A stretch of DNA of 40,648 nucleotides, taken from Chloroflexi bacterium OLB13 (GTDB lineage: Bacteria > Chloroflexota > Anaerolineae > Aggregatilineales > Phototrophicaceae). The stretch lies in assembly GCA_001567485.1 (NCBI GenBank), contig JZRA01000109.1, forward strand, positions 1 through 40,648, in the 5' to 3' direction. This document shows positions 1 to 7,737 of this stretch, one piece after another (positions within the stretch are counted from its first letter, which is position 1; each line of letters starts with the position of its first letter). A model generated the notes under the pieces. That model saw only the letters and a list, made by a program, of their open reading frames with translations, was not told the DNA's origin and ran no database searches. The translations under genes were made by a program, and so were the position numbers.

Positions 1-176
1 GTCGTGCGGTACGCTCGCCACGTGATGCCGGTTCGCAGCACATACCAGATCGCATCCAGCAGTTCACGGCGGCTATGCTTAGGCGGGCGGCCCATCTTGG
101 TCGTTGGCAAGATCGCTTCGATCTTGGCCCACGCTGCATCATTCAGGTCACTGGGATAAGCTTTTCGTGTTGTCAT
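1..176 (-). CDS. IS5-family transposase, N-terminal part (partial)
   Basis: The reading frame starts at ATG 176-174 and runs off the window start. It encodes the usual N-terminal DUF4096-type region of IS5-group transposases, with a 'MGRPPKHSRRELLDAIWYVLRTG' type stretch shortened here to its recognisable core GRPPKHSRRELLDAI. Only about 58 codons are present, so no catalytic acidic residue is included. Compared with the copy at the other window end, one base is missing near position 10, which changes the last few codons (RAYRT instead of RALPHD). That is either a real difference or a contig-edge error. The start codon overlaps the stop of the extended uppP frame (ATGA). Confidence 0.8.
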   Translation of the reverse strand, partial: MTTRKAYPSDLNDAAWAKIEAILPTTKMGRPPKHSRRELLDAIWYVLRTGITWRAYRT

Positions 177-218
177 ACCCCCACTTTATCCCATTCTTTC
201 AACTTTTCAAACACGCTC
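1..218 (-). mobile_element. Partial IS5-family (IS427/IS1031-like) insertion sequence, transposase 5' end
   Basis: This is the transposase-start end of an insertion sequence, cut by the window edge. The terminal inverted repeat at 202-218 is the exact reverse complement of 39982-39998 (17 bp, GAGCGTGTTTGAAAAGT). The bases just outside, 219-221, are TGA, as are 39979-39981. A three-base TNA target duplication is what the IS427/IS1031 subgroup makes. Bases 1-42 repeat 40606-40648 with one base missing near position 10. Together the two pieces would make an element of about 843 bp, a normal size for the subgroup. Confidence 0.85.
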
Positions 219-1201
219 TGAGTGCTGAGTGATGAGTACAAACCACCTATCGCGGCAGTCTCCCCTCGCCCCTTGTGGAAGAGGGGGCTAGGGGGTGAGG
301 GGTCAAGTGCCGAATAATCCGCGCTCAACACGTCAGCCTCCCCTCGCCTTGAGGGAGAGGGGCCGGGGGTGAGGGTTTCAAGCCCCGCCGCCTTCACCTG
401 ACCCGGCACGGCGAACAGAAACAGCACCACAACACCCGCCGCAATGCGATACCAGCCGAACGGCGTGAACGTATTGCGCGAGACGTAGCGCAGCAGCCAT
501 CCCACCGAGAGAAACGCGAAGATCATGCTCACCACCGTCCCTACCGCCAGCAGACCCAGCGCGTCGCCGTTGATTTCGTCAAGACTGGCCGCCAATTCGA
601 CCAGCGCAGCGCCGCCCAGCACCGGGATCGCCAGAAAGAACGAGAACGCCGTCGCCGCCGGCCGTGACAGCCCGACCGCGAGTCCGCCGAGGATGGTCGC
701 GCCAGAACGTGACACGCCGGGGATCAACGCCAAGACCTGCGCCGCGCCAATCAAGATCGCCTGCCGGAGCGTGAGCGCCTCGTGTGACTCGGTTTCGGCT
801 TCGCTGGCGCGCGGCCGGCGTTCGATCACGATGAACGCGATGCCGCCGACGATCAGCGCGAGGGCGACCACCACCGGCGTGAACAGTGTCGCCTTGATCC
901 AGCCGCGCAGCGCGATCCCGATCACGCCCGCTGGCGCCGCTGCAATCACAATTGTCAGCCATAGGTTGCGCACGGCTGGATCGGTCGTTACGGTGCGCGC
1001 CTGCCGGATCAGCTCGGCGCGGTAGAACCACACGACCGCCAGCACCGCGCCGATCTGGATAAAGATCTCGAACGTTCCGCCGAGCGCCTGAAAATCCAGC
1101 ACGTTCGACGCGATGATGAGATGGCCGGTCGAGGACACCGGTAGAAATTCGGTCAGTCCCTCGACGATGCCGAGGATCACCGCTTTAATCAGGTCTTCCA
1201 C
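173..1201 (-). CDS. uppP: Undecaprenyl-diphosphatase UppP (BacA family) with repeat-derived C-terminal tail
   Basis: Integral membrane enzyme that dephosphorylates undecaprenyl diphosphate to recycle the lipid carrier of peptidoglycan synthesis. The frame could start at ATG 1237, but the GTG at 1201 gives the standard N-terminus (VEDLIKAVILGIVEGLTEF) and lies just downstream of a promoter at 1236-1263. Numbered from that GTG, both catalytic signatures are present: EGLTE with SSTGH at about 14-27 and PGVSRSG at 161-167. Several hydrophobic segments follow the family pattern. The family core ends near residue 270. The remaining roughly 70 residues come from dispersed repeats and the edge of the IS, so the native 3' end was lost or replaced. 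The core looks complete and is probably functional. The neighbour upstream is an unrelated minus-strand aminotransferase. Confidence 0.9.
   Translation of the reverse strand: MEDLIKAVILGIVEGLTEFLPVSSTGHLIIASNVLDFQALGGTFEIFIQIGAVLAVVWFYRAELIRQARTVTTDPAVRNLWLTIVIAAAPAGVIGIALRGWIKATLFTPVVVALALIVGGIAFIVIERRPRASEAETESHEALTLRQAILIGAAQVLALIPGVSRSGATILGGLAVGLSRPAATAFSFFLAIPVLGGAALVELAASLDEINGDALGLLAVGTVVSMIFAFLSVGWLLRYVSRNTFTPFGWYRIAAGVVVLFLFAVPGQVKAAGLETLTPGPSPSRRGEADVLSADYSALDPSPPSPLFHKGRGETAAIGGLYSSLSTQSVFEKLKEWDKVGV
219..385. repeat. Cluster of dispersed intergenic repeats
   Basis: Immediately outside the IS lies GAGTGCTGAGTGATGAG (220-236). Two related G/C-rich hairpin repeats follow, at about 259-301 and 338-377. 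Each has a CCCCTCGCC arm, a purine-rich GAGGG(A)GAGGGG arm and a GGGGGTGAGGG tail. Similar units occur at 11086-11133. These repeats lie in frame with uppP and supply its aberrant C-terminal tail, including the LTPGPSPSRRG peptide that such repeats often encode when read through. Confidence 0.75.
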
Positions 1202-1235
1202 GTTCGAACGATCCCGGATAGGCCGCGCACCGCGC

Positions 1236-1263
1236 ATTGTAACGCACGGGTGCGCGCATTCAA
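1236..1263 (-). promoter_or_regulatory. Candidate sigma-70-type promoter for uppP
   Basis: On the minus strand, TTGAAT (1263-1258) and TACAAT (1241-1236) are separated by 16 bases. Transcription would begin around 1229, giving a leader of about 28 bases to the GTG at 1201. This rules against the upstream ATG at 1237, which would lie inside the -10 box. Confidence 0.5.
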
Positions 1264-1285
1264 CCGCGGCCTGTCGATGCGATCC

Positions 1286-2143
1286 CTACGCGTGTTCCGA
1301 TTCGAGCGCGCCGGGGATCGGCTCGCCAGTCAGCGCGCCGAACAGGCCCATCAGTTTGCGCGTGCGCAGGCCCGGCTTGCCGGACGCGATGACCGTCTCG
1401 TTGATCGACACCACCGGCATCAGCTGCTTATTGCTGGCGGTGATGAACACCTCGTCAGCCGTCAGCAGTTCCACCAGCTTGATCGGCCGCTGAATCACGT
1501 GGAAGTGTTGTTCGGCGAGTTCCAACACGACCGAGCGCGTGATGCCGTTCAGGATCGAGATGTCAGGCGTGACGAGCGTGTCGCCAAAGAACGCGAACAG
1601 GTTGGTGGTCGTGCCTTCCAGCGCGTAGCCCTCGCGGTTGACGTAGATGGCCTCGATGGCGTTGACCTTTGCCGCGTGGCGAAGCGCCTTGATCGCCGGA
1701 ATGTAATTGAGCGTCTTGGCCTCCGGAATGTAACGCTCGACCTGTTCCGTGATGACCTTGACCCCGTCGGTGTAGCTGCGCGGGTCAATCGTTTTCAGCG
1801 GCGCGATGAACACCAGCAGGCGCGGCTTGCCCGCCGGGGTGATCCCATCGGCGGCGGCGCCGCCGGTGATGACGATCCGCACCGTGCACTCTGGATAATT
1901 GTTACGCTTTACGGTTTGCATCACGATGTCGGCGATCTCCTCTTCGGAGAACGGCAGCGACAGCTCGATATGCTCGGCGGAGCGCCGCAGACGCGTAACG
2001 TGCTCGGCAAGCTTGAACGGAACGCCGCCGTAGCTGCGCGTGAAATCGAACACGCCGTAACCACGCAGCACCGCCAAGTCGGTCGCTGGGATGAGCGCGT
2101 CGTTCTCGTCAACGAATTCGCCGTCAATATAGTAGATACTCAT
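1286..2143 (-). CDS. Class IV aminotransferase (branched-chain / D-amino acid aminotransferase-like)
   Basis: PLP-dependent fold type IV enzyme of the BCAT/DAAT/aminodeoxychorismate lyase group. I start it at ATG 2143, which has GGGAGAG about eight bases upstream; the ten extra codons to 2173 lack such a site. The 285-residue length is typical. Numbered from 2143, the PLP lysine is K143 in AKTLNY and the cofactor-ring glutamate is E176 in GYALEGTTTN. YIDGEFV and RGYGVFDF near the N-terminus are normal for the family. The LNY context after the lysine is closer to D-amino-acid aminotransferases than to IlvE, but substrate cannot be assigned. It is divergent from gltB, whose glutamate product is a common amino donor for such enzymes. 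Confidence 0.85.
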   Translation of the reverse strand: MSIYYIDGEFVDENDALIPATDLAVLRGYGVFDFTRSYGGVPFKLAEHVTRLRRSAEHIELSLPFSEEEIADIVMQTVKRNNYPECTVRIVITGGAAADGITPAGKPRLLVFIAPLKTIDPRSYTDGVKVITEQVERYIPEAKTLNYIPAIKALRHAAKVNAIEAIYVNREGYALEGTTTNLFAFFGDTLVTPDISILNGITRSVVLELAEQHFHVIQRPIKLVELLTADEVFITASNKQLMPVVSINETVIASGKPGLRTRKLMGLFGALTGEPIPGALESEHA

Positions 2144-2460
2144 GTGCTGAACTCTCCCGTGTTGGTATCGCAATTGTAGCGAAGATAACGGCAGTGGGAA
2201 TTGTCAGAATGGATCCAAATCATGCCAAACGCGGGCCGTGCCTGTACAGCATGAAAGCCCGTGCCGACTCACCCCGCGCTCAGGCCCGGTTTTGCACGTT
2301 GCATAAGCGATAGTCAAAAAATATCGGATACCCTGTCCGTACCGGCCCCGCCGCCGGTTGGTTAAAGTGGCTGTATCACGACGCGCCGGCCTTGTGAGAG
2401 GTGACTAACAGCGGCGCGTCTCCCGCCCGTTTACCAAGTGCCACCGGGGGAAACCGCCAC
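2144..2460. other. Divergent intergenic region between aminotransferase and gltB
   Basis: No gene is apparent. For gltB a weak promoter-like pair, TTGCAT (2299-2304) and TATCGG (2322-2327) with 17 bases between, lies about 135 bases before the start. On the minus strand TACAAT (2178-2173) could be a -10 box for the aminotransferase, but it has no good -35 partner. The stretch contains GGCCCGG and CGGGCC arms that could pair over a distance. I recognised no known riboswitch. Confidence 0.35.
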
Positions 2461-5400
2461 ATGACCTCTTTCCACGATTTCCCATTCGCTGACACCGCAT
2501 CACTCGGCTTGCACCGCATCGACACGCAGGAGCGTGACGCCTGCGCCCTACTGTGCGCCGTCCGCAAAGGCGGCGAACCGACCCACGGCAACGTCAAACG
2601 CACCATTGAGGCGCTCGCCCGCATGGGCCACCGCACCGGCTATATCGACGGCGAGGGCGATGGCGTCGGCATCTTGACCGACATCCCGCGCGAACTGTGG
2701 GCGCGCCGACTGGTGCAGCACGGCCTGCGCTCGTCGCTGGCGACCGACCGCGGCTTCTGGGTCGGCCACCTGATGATCGCCGCCAAAGACAAGCCGCGCG
2801 CGCAAAACCTCGTCGACCGCATCGTGCGCATGATGACCGACGCGGGGCTGCATGTTATCTTCGATCAACCGGGGCAGGTCAACCGCACGGTGTTGGGGCC
2901 AAGCGCCGAGAAGCACGAGCCGGTGTTCTACCAGATCGCCGGCCTGAACGGCGAGGTTCCGCTGGCCGAGCTGGATCACGTGCTGTTCGATCTGCTCAAC
3001 CGCATCGAGGGCGACCTCGGCGTGCATTTCGCGTCGCTGTCGGCGCACAGCGTGGTCTACAAAGTGCAGGGCACCGTCGAAATCCTGCGCCGCTACTACC
3101 CCGAACTGCGCGACCCGCATTACGCCAGCACGGTCACGCTCGGCCATGCGCGCTACAGCACCAACACCAATCCAGTGTTTGAGCGCGCACAGCCGTTCGG
3201 GCTGTTGGGCCATAACGGCGAGTTCAACACGATCAGCCGCTTCCGTATGGAGGCCGGTATGCTCGGCGTCGACCTCAGCCCGAACAACTCCGACTCGCAG
3301 GATGTCGACCGCTTCGCGCACGCGCTCTGCGCCAAGTTCGGCTTCGACTTGATCGAGGCGATGACGTACATCTTCCCGCCGTTCGAACACGACCTTCCGG
3401 CCGAATCGGCCGGGATGCGCGAGGCGGTCGATGAGGTACGGCGCACGTTCGGCCCATTCGCGCAGGGGCCGGCGGCGGTCGCCGCGCGCTATGCCGACCT
3501 GTGCGTGTTCAGCGTCGATGCGCTCGGCCTGCGCCCGCTGTGGTTCGGGGAGACCGACAAAGAGTATTTCGCGTCGTCCGAGCGCGGTGTGTACACGCTC
3601 GACTCGATGATCCGTGACGCGAAGCCGCTGGCCCCGGGGGAAAAGATCGCCCTACGTGTCAAGCGCGGCCAGCCCATCGAGGTCTACGATTACCCCGCCG
3701 TTCTGCGCCATGTGTACAGCCGTCACCGCGAGCGCCTCGGCCAAAGCACGAACGGCGGCACGCGTGCAACCGGCGAACATCTGACGCTCGAAGACTTCGT
3801 GCCGCCCAGCCCACACCCAAGCCCAACAGGCGGCACGGCGATCAGCCCCGCGACCGCGCCAACCCTGACGCTCGAACGCATCGAGTCCGGGGTCGCGCTG
3901 GCCGAGGCGGCCCGTCCTTGGCCGTGGCAGGGCGACTGCGCTCCGGTCAATACGGTGACTATGGCCGCGATGGGCTGGGAACGCTATCACGTATCCGTCA
4001 TCGACTCGCTGGTCGAGACCAAGAAGGAACAGGTCGGTTCGCTCGGCTGGGACGGCCCGCTGGCCGCCATCAGCCATACCCGCGCGAACCTCGCCGACTA
4101 CTTCAAGGAGACCGTGGCGGTCGTCACCAACCCCGCCATTGACCGCGAGCGTGAGGCGGCCCAGTTCAGTGTGCGCGTGTTGGTCGGGTCGCGCCCCAGC
4201 TTCGGCGAGACCTTGCGCGAGGACGAGCTGAGCGTCGTGCTGCAAACCCCGTTTTTGACCGGCGGTCACGCGATCCTCGGCGGCCTTGACGAGATGCGCG
4301 AAGCGGCCAACAAGCACGGCACGATGCCGATTGAAGACCTGCTCTCCATTTTCGGCGAGCGTATGGCGATCATCGACATGGCGGCCGCCCCGCACGAAGC
4401 CATCGAGTCCGCGCTCGAACGCATTCGCGCCGAAGCCATCGAGGCCGTGAAACGCGGCGCGCGCTGTATCCTGCTGGACGACAGCGCGGTGATGGACGGC
4501 ACACGCCATTGGCTCGACCCGATTCTGGTGACGGCGACGGTCGATACCGCCCTGCGCGAGACCGATCATGGCGACCGCAACCTGCGCCGGTTGTGCGGAA
4601 TTGTCCTGCGCAGTGGGGCGATCCGTGATCTGCATGACGTGGCGATGGCCGTCAGCCTCGGCGCCAACGCGATCAATCCGTACATGCTGTATGCTGCCGG
4701 CCTCGGCCTTGCCCCCAAGCCCCCGCGTGAGGCGATCTCGTCCGAGGCCGTGGTCGACGGCCTGTTCCGGATCATCGGCGTGCTGACCAAAGGGCTTGAG
4801 AAGGTCACCAGCACGATCGGCTGTCACGAACTGCGCGGCTACGGTCACAGCTTCAGCAGTATCGGCCTCGCCAAAGGCATCGCGGCGCAGTTCGATATGC
4901 CCAGCTACTTCGGCAGCGACATTCGCGGCCTGACGTGGACGGACATGAAGGCGTGGGCCGAGGAGCGCGCCGCCGACCTACGCGGCGAGACGAAGGCCAT
5001 GCTCTCGAACCCCGACCGCTTCTACCCGAAGATGTGGAAGAAAGCCGAGGACGTGGCGCACGGCGAGATGTCGCTGGAGCAGTACACGGCGGAGCTGATG
5101 GCGCTGGAGGACAAGCAGCCCGTCGCGCTGCGGCATATCTTGCGCATCAAGCCGTCGGACAGGCCGGTCGATCCATCCGAGGTCGACATCACCATCGGCG
5201 ATCACATGATGCCGGCGCTGATCAGCGCGATGTCGTTCGGGTCGCAGGGTGAGCTGTCGTACAAGGCATACGCCGAAGCGGCCCACCGCCTCAACATCAT
5301 CTGCGTCAACGGCGAGGGCGGCGAACTGCCCGACATCATGGGCAAATACCGCAAGAACCGCGGGCAGCAGGTCGCCTCGGCGCGCTTTGGCGTCAACATC

Positions 5401-7155
5401 GAATTCCTCAACTCGTGCGACCTGATCGAGATCAAGATCGGCCAAGGCGCGAAGCCGGGCGAAGGCGGCCAGCTTCCGGGCTTCAAGGTGACGGAGCAGG
5501 TCGCGGCGGCGCGCCATACGATGCCGGGGGTTGACCTCATCTCGCCGTCGAACAACCACGACCTGTATTCGATTGAAGACCTCGCGCAGTTGATCGAGGA
5601 ACTCAAGACGGCCAACCCGCATGCACGCATCAGCGTCAAGCTGCCGGTCGTGCCGGGGGTCGGGATCATCGCGGTTGGCGTAGCGAAGGCCGGCGCGGAC
5701 ATCATCGGGATCACCGGCTACGACGGCGGCACCGGCGCGGCGCGTGCTCATGCGCTGCGGCATGTCGGCCTGCCCGCCGAGATCGGGGTTTGGCTGGCGC
5801 ACCGCGCGTTGATCGACAGCGGCCTGCGCGATCAGGTCGAGCTGTGGGCCGACGGCGGCATGAAGTCAGGCCGCGACGTGGTCAAGATGCTGTGCCTCGG
5901 TGCCAACCGCGTCGGCTTCGGTACGCTGGCGATGGTGGCGGTCGGCTGTACGATCTGCCGCAAGTGCCATGAAGGCACCTGCCACGTCGGGATCACCACG
6001 CACATCAAGACGCGTGAGGAAGCGGCGCTCAAGGGACTCAAGTCGTTCGAGCCGCGCGAGTTCGAGACGGCGGTTGAAGGCATCGTGCGCGTGTTCAAGA
6101 TGCTGGCCGAGGACATCAAGCTGTGGACGGCCAAGCTCGGCTTCAAAAAAGTGACCGATCTAGTCGGGCGCGCCGACCTGCTCGAACAGGTGGAGTGGCA
6201 CAGCCGCATCGACCTGTCCCCGCTGCTCAAGCGCGTGCAGGTCAAGCCGCGCGTGTCTCCGCTTAGCGGCGGCCCACGCCTGACCCGTCCACGCAACACC
6301 CTCAGCAAGCAGATCACGCAGGTGGTAGCGGAGGTCGTCTCGCACGGCGAGTACGAGATGACCTACGACGACGAACAGGTGATGGCGATGGATCGCGCAC
6401 TGGGGACGCACTTGGCGGGCGCGCTCAAACGCAGCGAACACGCCGGATTCGAGCGCATCAGCGCGGCGCATCTCAGCTTCAGCAACTCGGCTATCCCCGG
6501 CAACGGCTTGGCGGCTTTTATGGATGCGCCGATGGATGTGATGGTAGAGGGCGGCGCACAGGATGGCGTCGCAAAGGGCGCGCGCGGCGGCACACTGGCG
6601 ATCCTCAAAGGCTTGAACCACTACGGCCAGCGGCTGGATGGCTCGGTGGGCAAGAGCTTCGCCTACGGCGCGATGGGCGGCCTGTTCATTGTGCAGGGCA
6701 ACGCGGATACCCGCGCGTGCATTCGCCTCAGCGGCGCCGATGTCATCTTCGGCGGCGAGATCAGCGAGCCGCTGCGCGACGACCTCGGCGGCTTGGCGAC
6801 CCGCGCCAACCTCAAGGGCTACGCGTGCGAGTACATGACCAGCGGGCGCGTGGTGATCCTCGGCGATCCGGGGCCGTGGCTCGGCGCGGGTATGACCGGC
6901 GGCGTGATCTACCAGCGTATCCAGCCGGAATTCGGCTTAACGGCGGAGGCTATTAAGCGGCGTCTGGCGGCCGGCACGATGGTCGAAGTACAGCCGATGG
7001 ACGAGTACGGCGCGGAGGACGTGCGCGAACTGCTCGGCCACTACATTCAAGTGCTGGAGAACAACAATCAGGCGGAGGCGACGGAAAATCTGTACCCGCT
7101 GCTTGCTAATCCGCTTGTACATTTCGTGAAGATCGCGCCGCGTCTGAAGCATTAA
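2461..7155 (+). CDS. gltB: Glutamate synthase, large (alpha) subunit
   Basis: Converts glutamine plus 2-oxoglutarate to two glutamates, the entry of ammonia nitrogen into metabolism. The ATG at 2461 has GGGGGAAA at good spacing; an upstream in-frame GTG at 2401 lacks support. The protein is 1,564 residues, near the family norm of about 1,500. In order it shows a class II glutamine amidotransferase domain (nucleophile Cys28 after RDA, with GHARYSTNTNP and GHNGEFN), a central linking domain, the FMN-binding synthase barrel, and a C-terminal GXGXG helix domain. The iron-sulfur motif at 5947-5982 is CTICRKCHEGTC, with the three usual cysteines plus one extra. There is no small subunit gltD in the window, so the electron donor is unknown: GltD elsewhere or ferredoxin. 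A hairpin follows the stop codon. Confidence 0.95.
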   Translation: MTSFHDFPFADTASLGLHRIDTQERDACALLCAVRKGGEPTHGNVKRTIEALARMGHRTGYIDGEGDGVGILTDIPRELWARRLVQHGLRSSLATDRGFWVGHLMIAAKDKPRAQNLVDRIVRMMTDAGLHVIFDQPGQVNRTVLGPSAEKHEPVFYQIAGLNGEVPLAELDHVLFDLLNRIEGDLGVHFASLSAHSVVYKVQGTVEILRRYYPELRDPHYASTVTLGHARYSTNTNPVFERAQPFGLLGHNGEFNTISRFRMEAGMLGVDLSPNNSDSQDVDRFAHALCAKFGFDLIEAMTYIFPPFEHDLPAESAGMREAVDEVRRTFGPFAQGPAAVAARYADLCVFSVDALGLRPLWFGETDKEYFASSERGVYTLDSMIRDAKPLAPGEKIALRVKRGQPIEVYDYPAVLRHVYSRHRERLGQSTNGGTRATGEHLTLEDFVPPSPHPSPTGGTAISPATAPTLTLERIESGVALAEAARPWPWQGDCAPVNTVTMAAMGWERYHVSVIDSLVETKKEQVGSLGWDGPLAAISHTRANLADYFKETVAVVTNPAIDREREAAQFSVRVLVGSRPSFGETLREDELSVVLQTPFLTGGHAILGGLDEMREAANKHGTMPIEDLLSIFGERMAIIDMAAAPHEAIESALERIRAEAIEAVKRGARCILLDDSAVMDGTRHWLDPILVTATVDTALRETDHGDRNLRRLCGIVLRSGAIRDLHDVAMAVSLGANAINPYMLYAAGLGLAPKPPREAISSEAVVDGLFRIIGVLTKGLEKVTSTIGCHELRGYGHSFSSIGLAKGIAAQFDMPSYFGSDIRGLTWTDMKAWAEERAADLRGETKAMLSNPDRFYPKMWKKAEDVAHGEMSLEQYTAELMALEDKQPVALRHILRIKPSDRPVDPSEVDITIGDHMMPALISAMSFGSQGELSYKAYAEAAHRLNIICVNGEGGELPDIMGKYRKNRGQQVASARFGVNIEFLNSCDLIEIKIGQGAKPGEGGQLPGFKVTEQVAAARHTMPGVDLISPSNNHDLYSIEDLAQLIEELKTANPHARISVKLPVVPGVGIIAVGVAKAGADIIGITGYDGGTGAARAHALRHVGLPAEIGVWLAHRALIDSGLRDQVELWADGGMKSGRDVVKMLCLGANRVGFGTLAMVAVGCTICRKCHEGTCHVGITTHIKTREEAALKGLKSFEPREFETAVEGIVRVFKMLAEDIKLWTAKLGFKKVTDLVGRADLLEQVEWHSRIDLSPLLKRVQVKPRVSPLSGGPRLTRPRNTLSKQITQVVAEVVSHGEYEMTYDDEQVMAMDRALGTHLAGALKRSEHAGFERISAAHLSFSNSAIPGNGLAAFMDAPMDVMVEGGAQDGVAKGARGGTLAILKGLNHYGQRLDGSVGKSFAYGAMGGLFIVQGNADTRACIRLSGADVIFGGEISEPLRDDLGGLATRANLKGYACEYMTSGRVVILGDPGPWLGAGMTGGVIYQRIQPEFGLTAEAIKRRLAAGTMVEVQPMDEYGAEDVRELLGHYIQVLENNNQAEATENLYPLLANPLVHFVKIAPRLKH

Positions 7156-7186
7156 ACCGACTCGAGCTTCCGCGGCATCCTCGAAC

Positions 7187-7220
7187 GCGCCTCCGCCACC
7201 CCCAGACACGGCGGAGGCGC
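7187..7220 (+). terminator. Hairpin terminator after gltB
   Basis: A perfect 11-bp stem, GCGCCTCCGCC (7187-7197) with GGCGGAGGCGC (7210-7220), encloses a 12-base loop 32 bases after the gltB stop. It is followed by a T-rich but interrupted TTCGTTGTCT, so intrinsic termination is likely but not textbook. Confidence 0.65.
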
Positions 7221-7356
7221 TTCGTTGTCTGGGCGGCCGATGCTGTCGGGCGTGAAGGCCTGCCGCGTCCGGGACGTGAGGTCAGCCGGAGGACGGTGCC
7301 TCACCGCGCGTCTCCACCGACTTATGAATGCCAGTGTGCGGACGGAATTGGCCCCC

Positions 7357-7384
7357 TTGCGAGTGGGCCAACCTGCGCTATACT
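7357..7384 (+). promoter_or_regulatory. Promoter for the mgtE leader transcript
   Basis: TTGCGA (7357-7362) and TATACT (7379-7384) are separated by 16 bases, a good housekeeping promoter. Transcription from about 7391 would give mgtE an untranslated leader of about 350 bases carrying a short ORF. Long leaders are common in front of magnesium transporters. Confidence 0.6.
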
Positions 7385-7419
7385 GAGCGCTGCCCCATTT
7401 GGGGAAACTAGGGAAAGAA

Positions 7420-7491
7420 ATGTCGCCAGACAGTAGTACCAATACGGACGAGAGCACGCCGCGCTTAGCCAGCGGCGGTCTTGGCGCATAG
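7420..7491 (+). CDS. Small ORF (23 codons) in the mgtE leader, possible leader peptide
   Basis: An ATG at 7420 with AGGGAAAG just upstream opens a 23-codon frame ending in TAG at 7489-7491. It starts about 30 bases after the predicted transcription start. The peptide begins MSPDSSTNTDESTPRL and ends in a Gly/Ala-rich tail; it is acidic and contains two prolines. A short hairpin (TGCCCC/GGGG, 7391-7404) precedes it. Known leader peptides of magnesium transporters, such as MgtL of enterobacteria, use acidic and proline codons to sense low magnesium. The resemblance here is in position and composition only, not in sequence. It could equally be a chance ORF. Confidence 0.35.
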   Translation: MSPDSSTNTDESTPRLASGGLGA

Positions 7492-7737
7492 ACCCCTCCC
7501 CGCTTCAACCGCGCGCTGGGATGGGCCTGCCGAGGCGCCCGCGCGTTGATTGCCCTCAAATCAGCACGAACAGTCGAATACCGCGATTGGTGAGGTACGC
7601 GCCGCTGGGCCGTACGATGCGGCGGCGCCGGTATGTTCTACCGGATAGTGTGGCAGGTGCTGTCTTTCCGAACGCGCGCTTGACCGTGCGGCGACCCGCT
7701 GTACTGGCGCACCAAGTGGCAGAAAAGGGGCAGGCTG
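7492..7737 (+). other. Remainder of the mgtE leader region
   Basis: No gene is recognised here. The stretch is GC-rich with several possible short stems, for example around CGGCGGCGCCGG near 7620-7635. A match to the conserved blocks of the M-box (ykoK) magnesium riboswitch was looked for and not found. The strong GGGGCAGG site just before 7738 serves mgtE. Confidence 0.3.

Noticed and set aside
7156..7737. M-box (ykoK) magnesium riboswitch before mgtE
   Set aside because: The conserved GGTGAGGCTCC-type block is absent in the right order; only a short TGCCCC hairpin and scattered similarity are present. A covariance-model search would decide.
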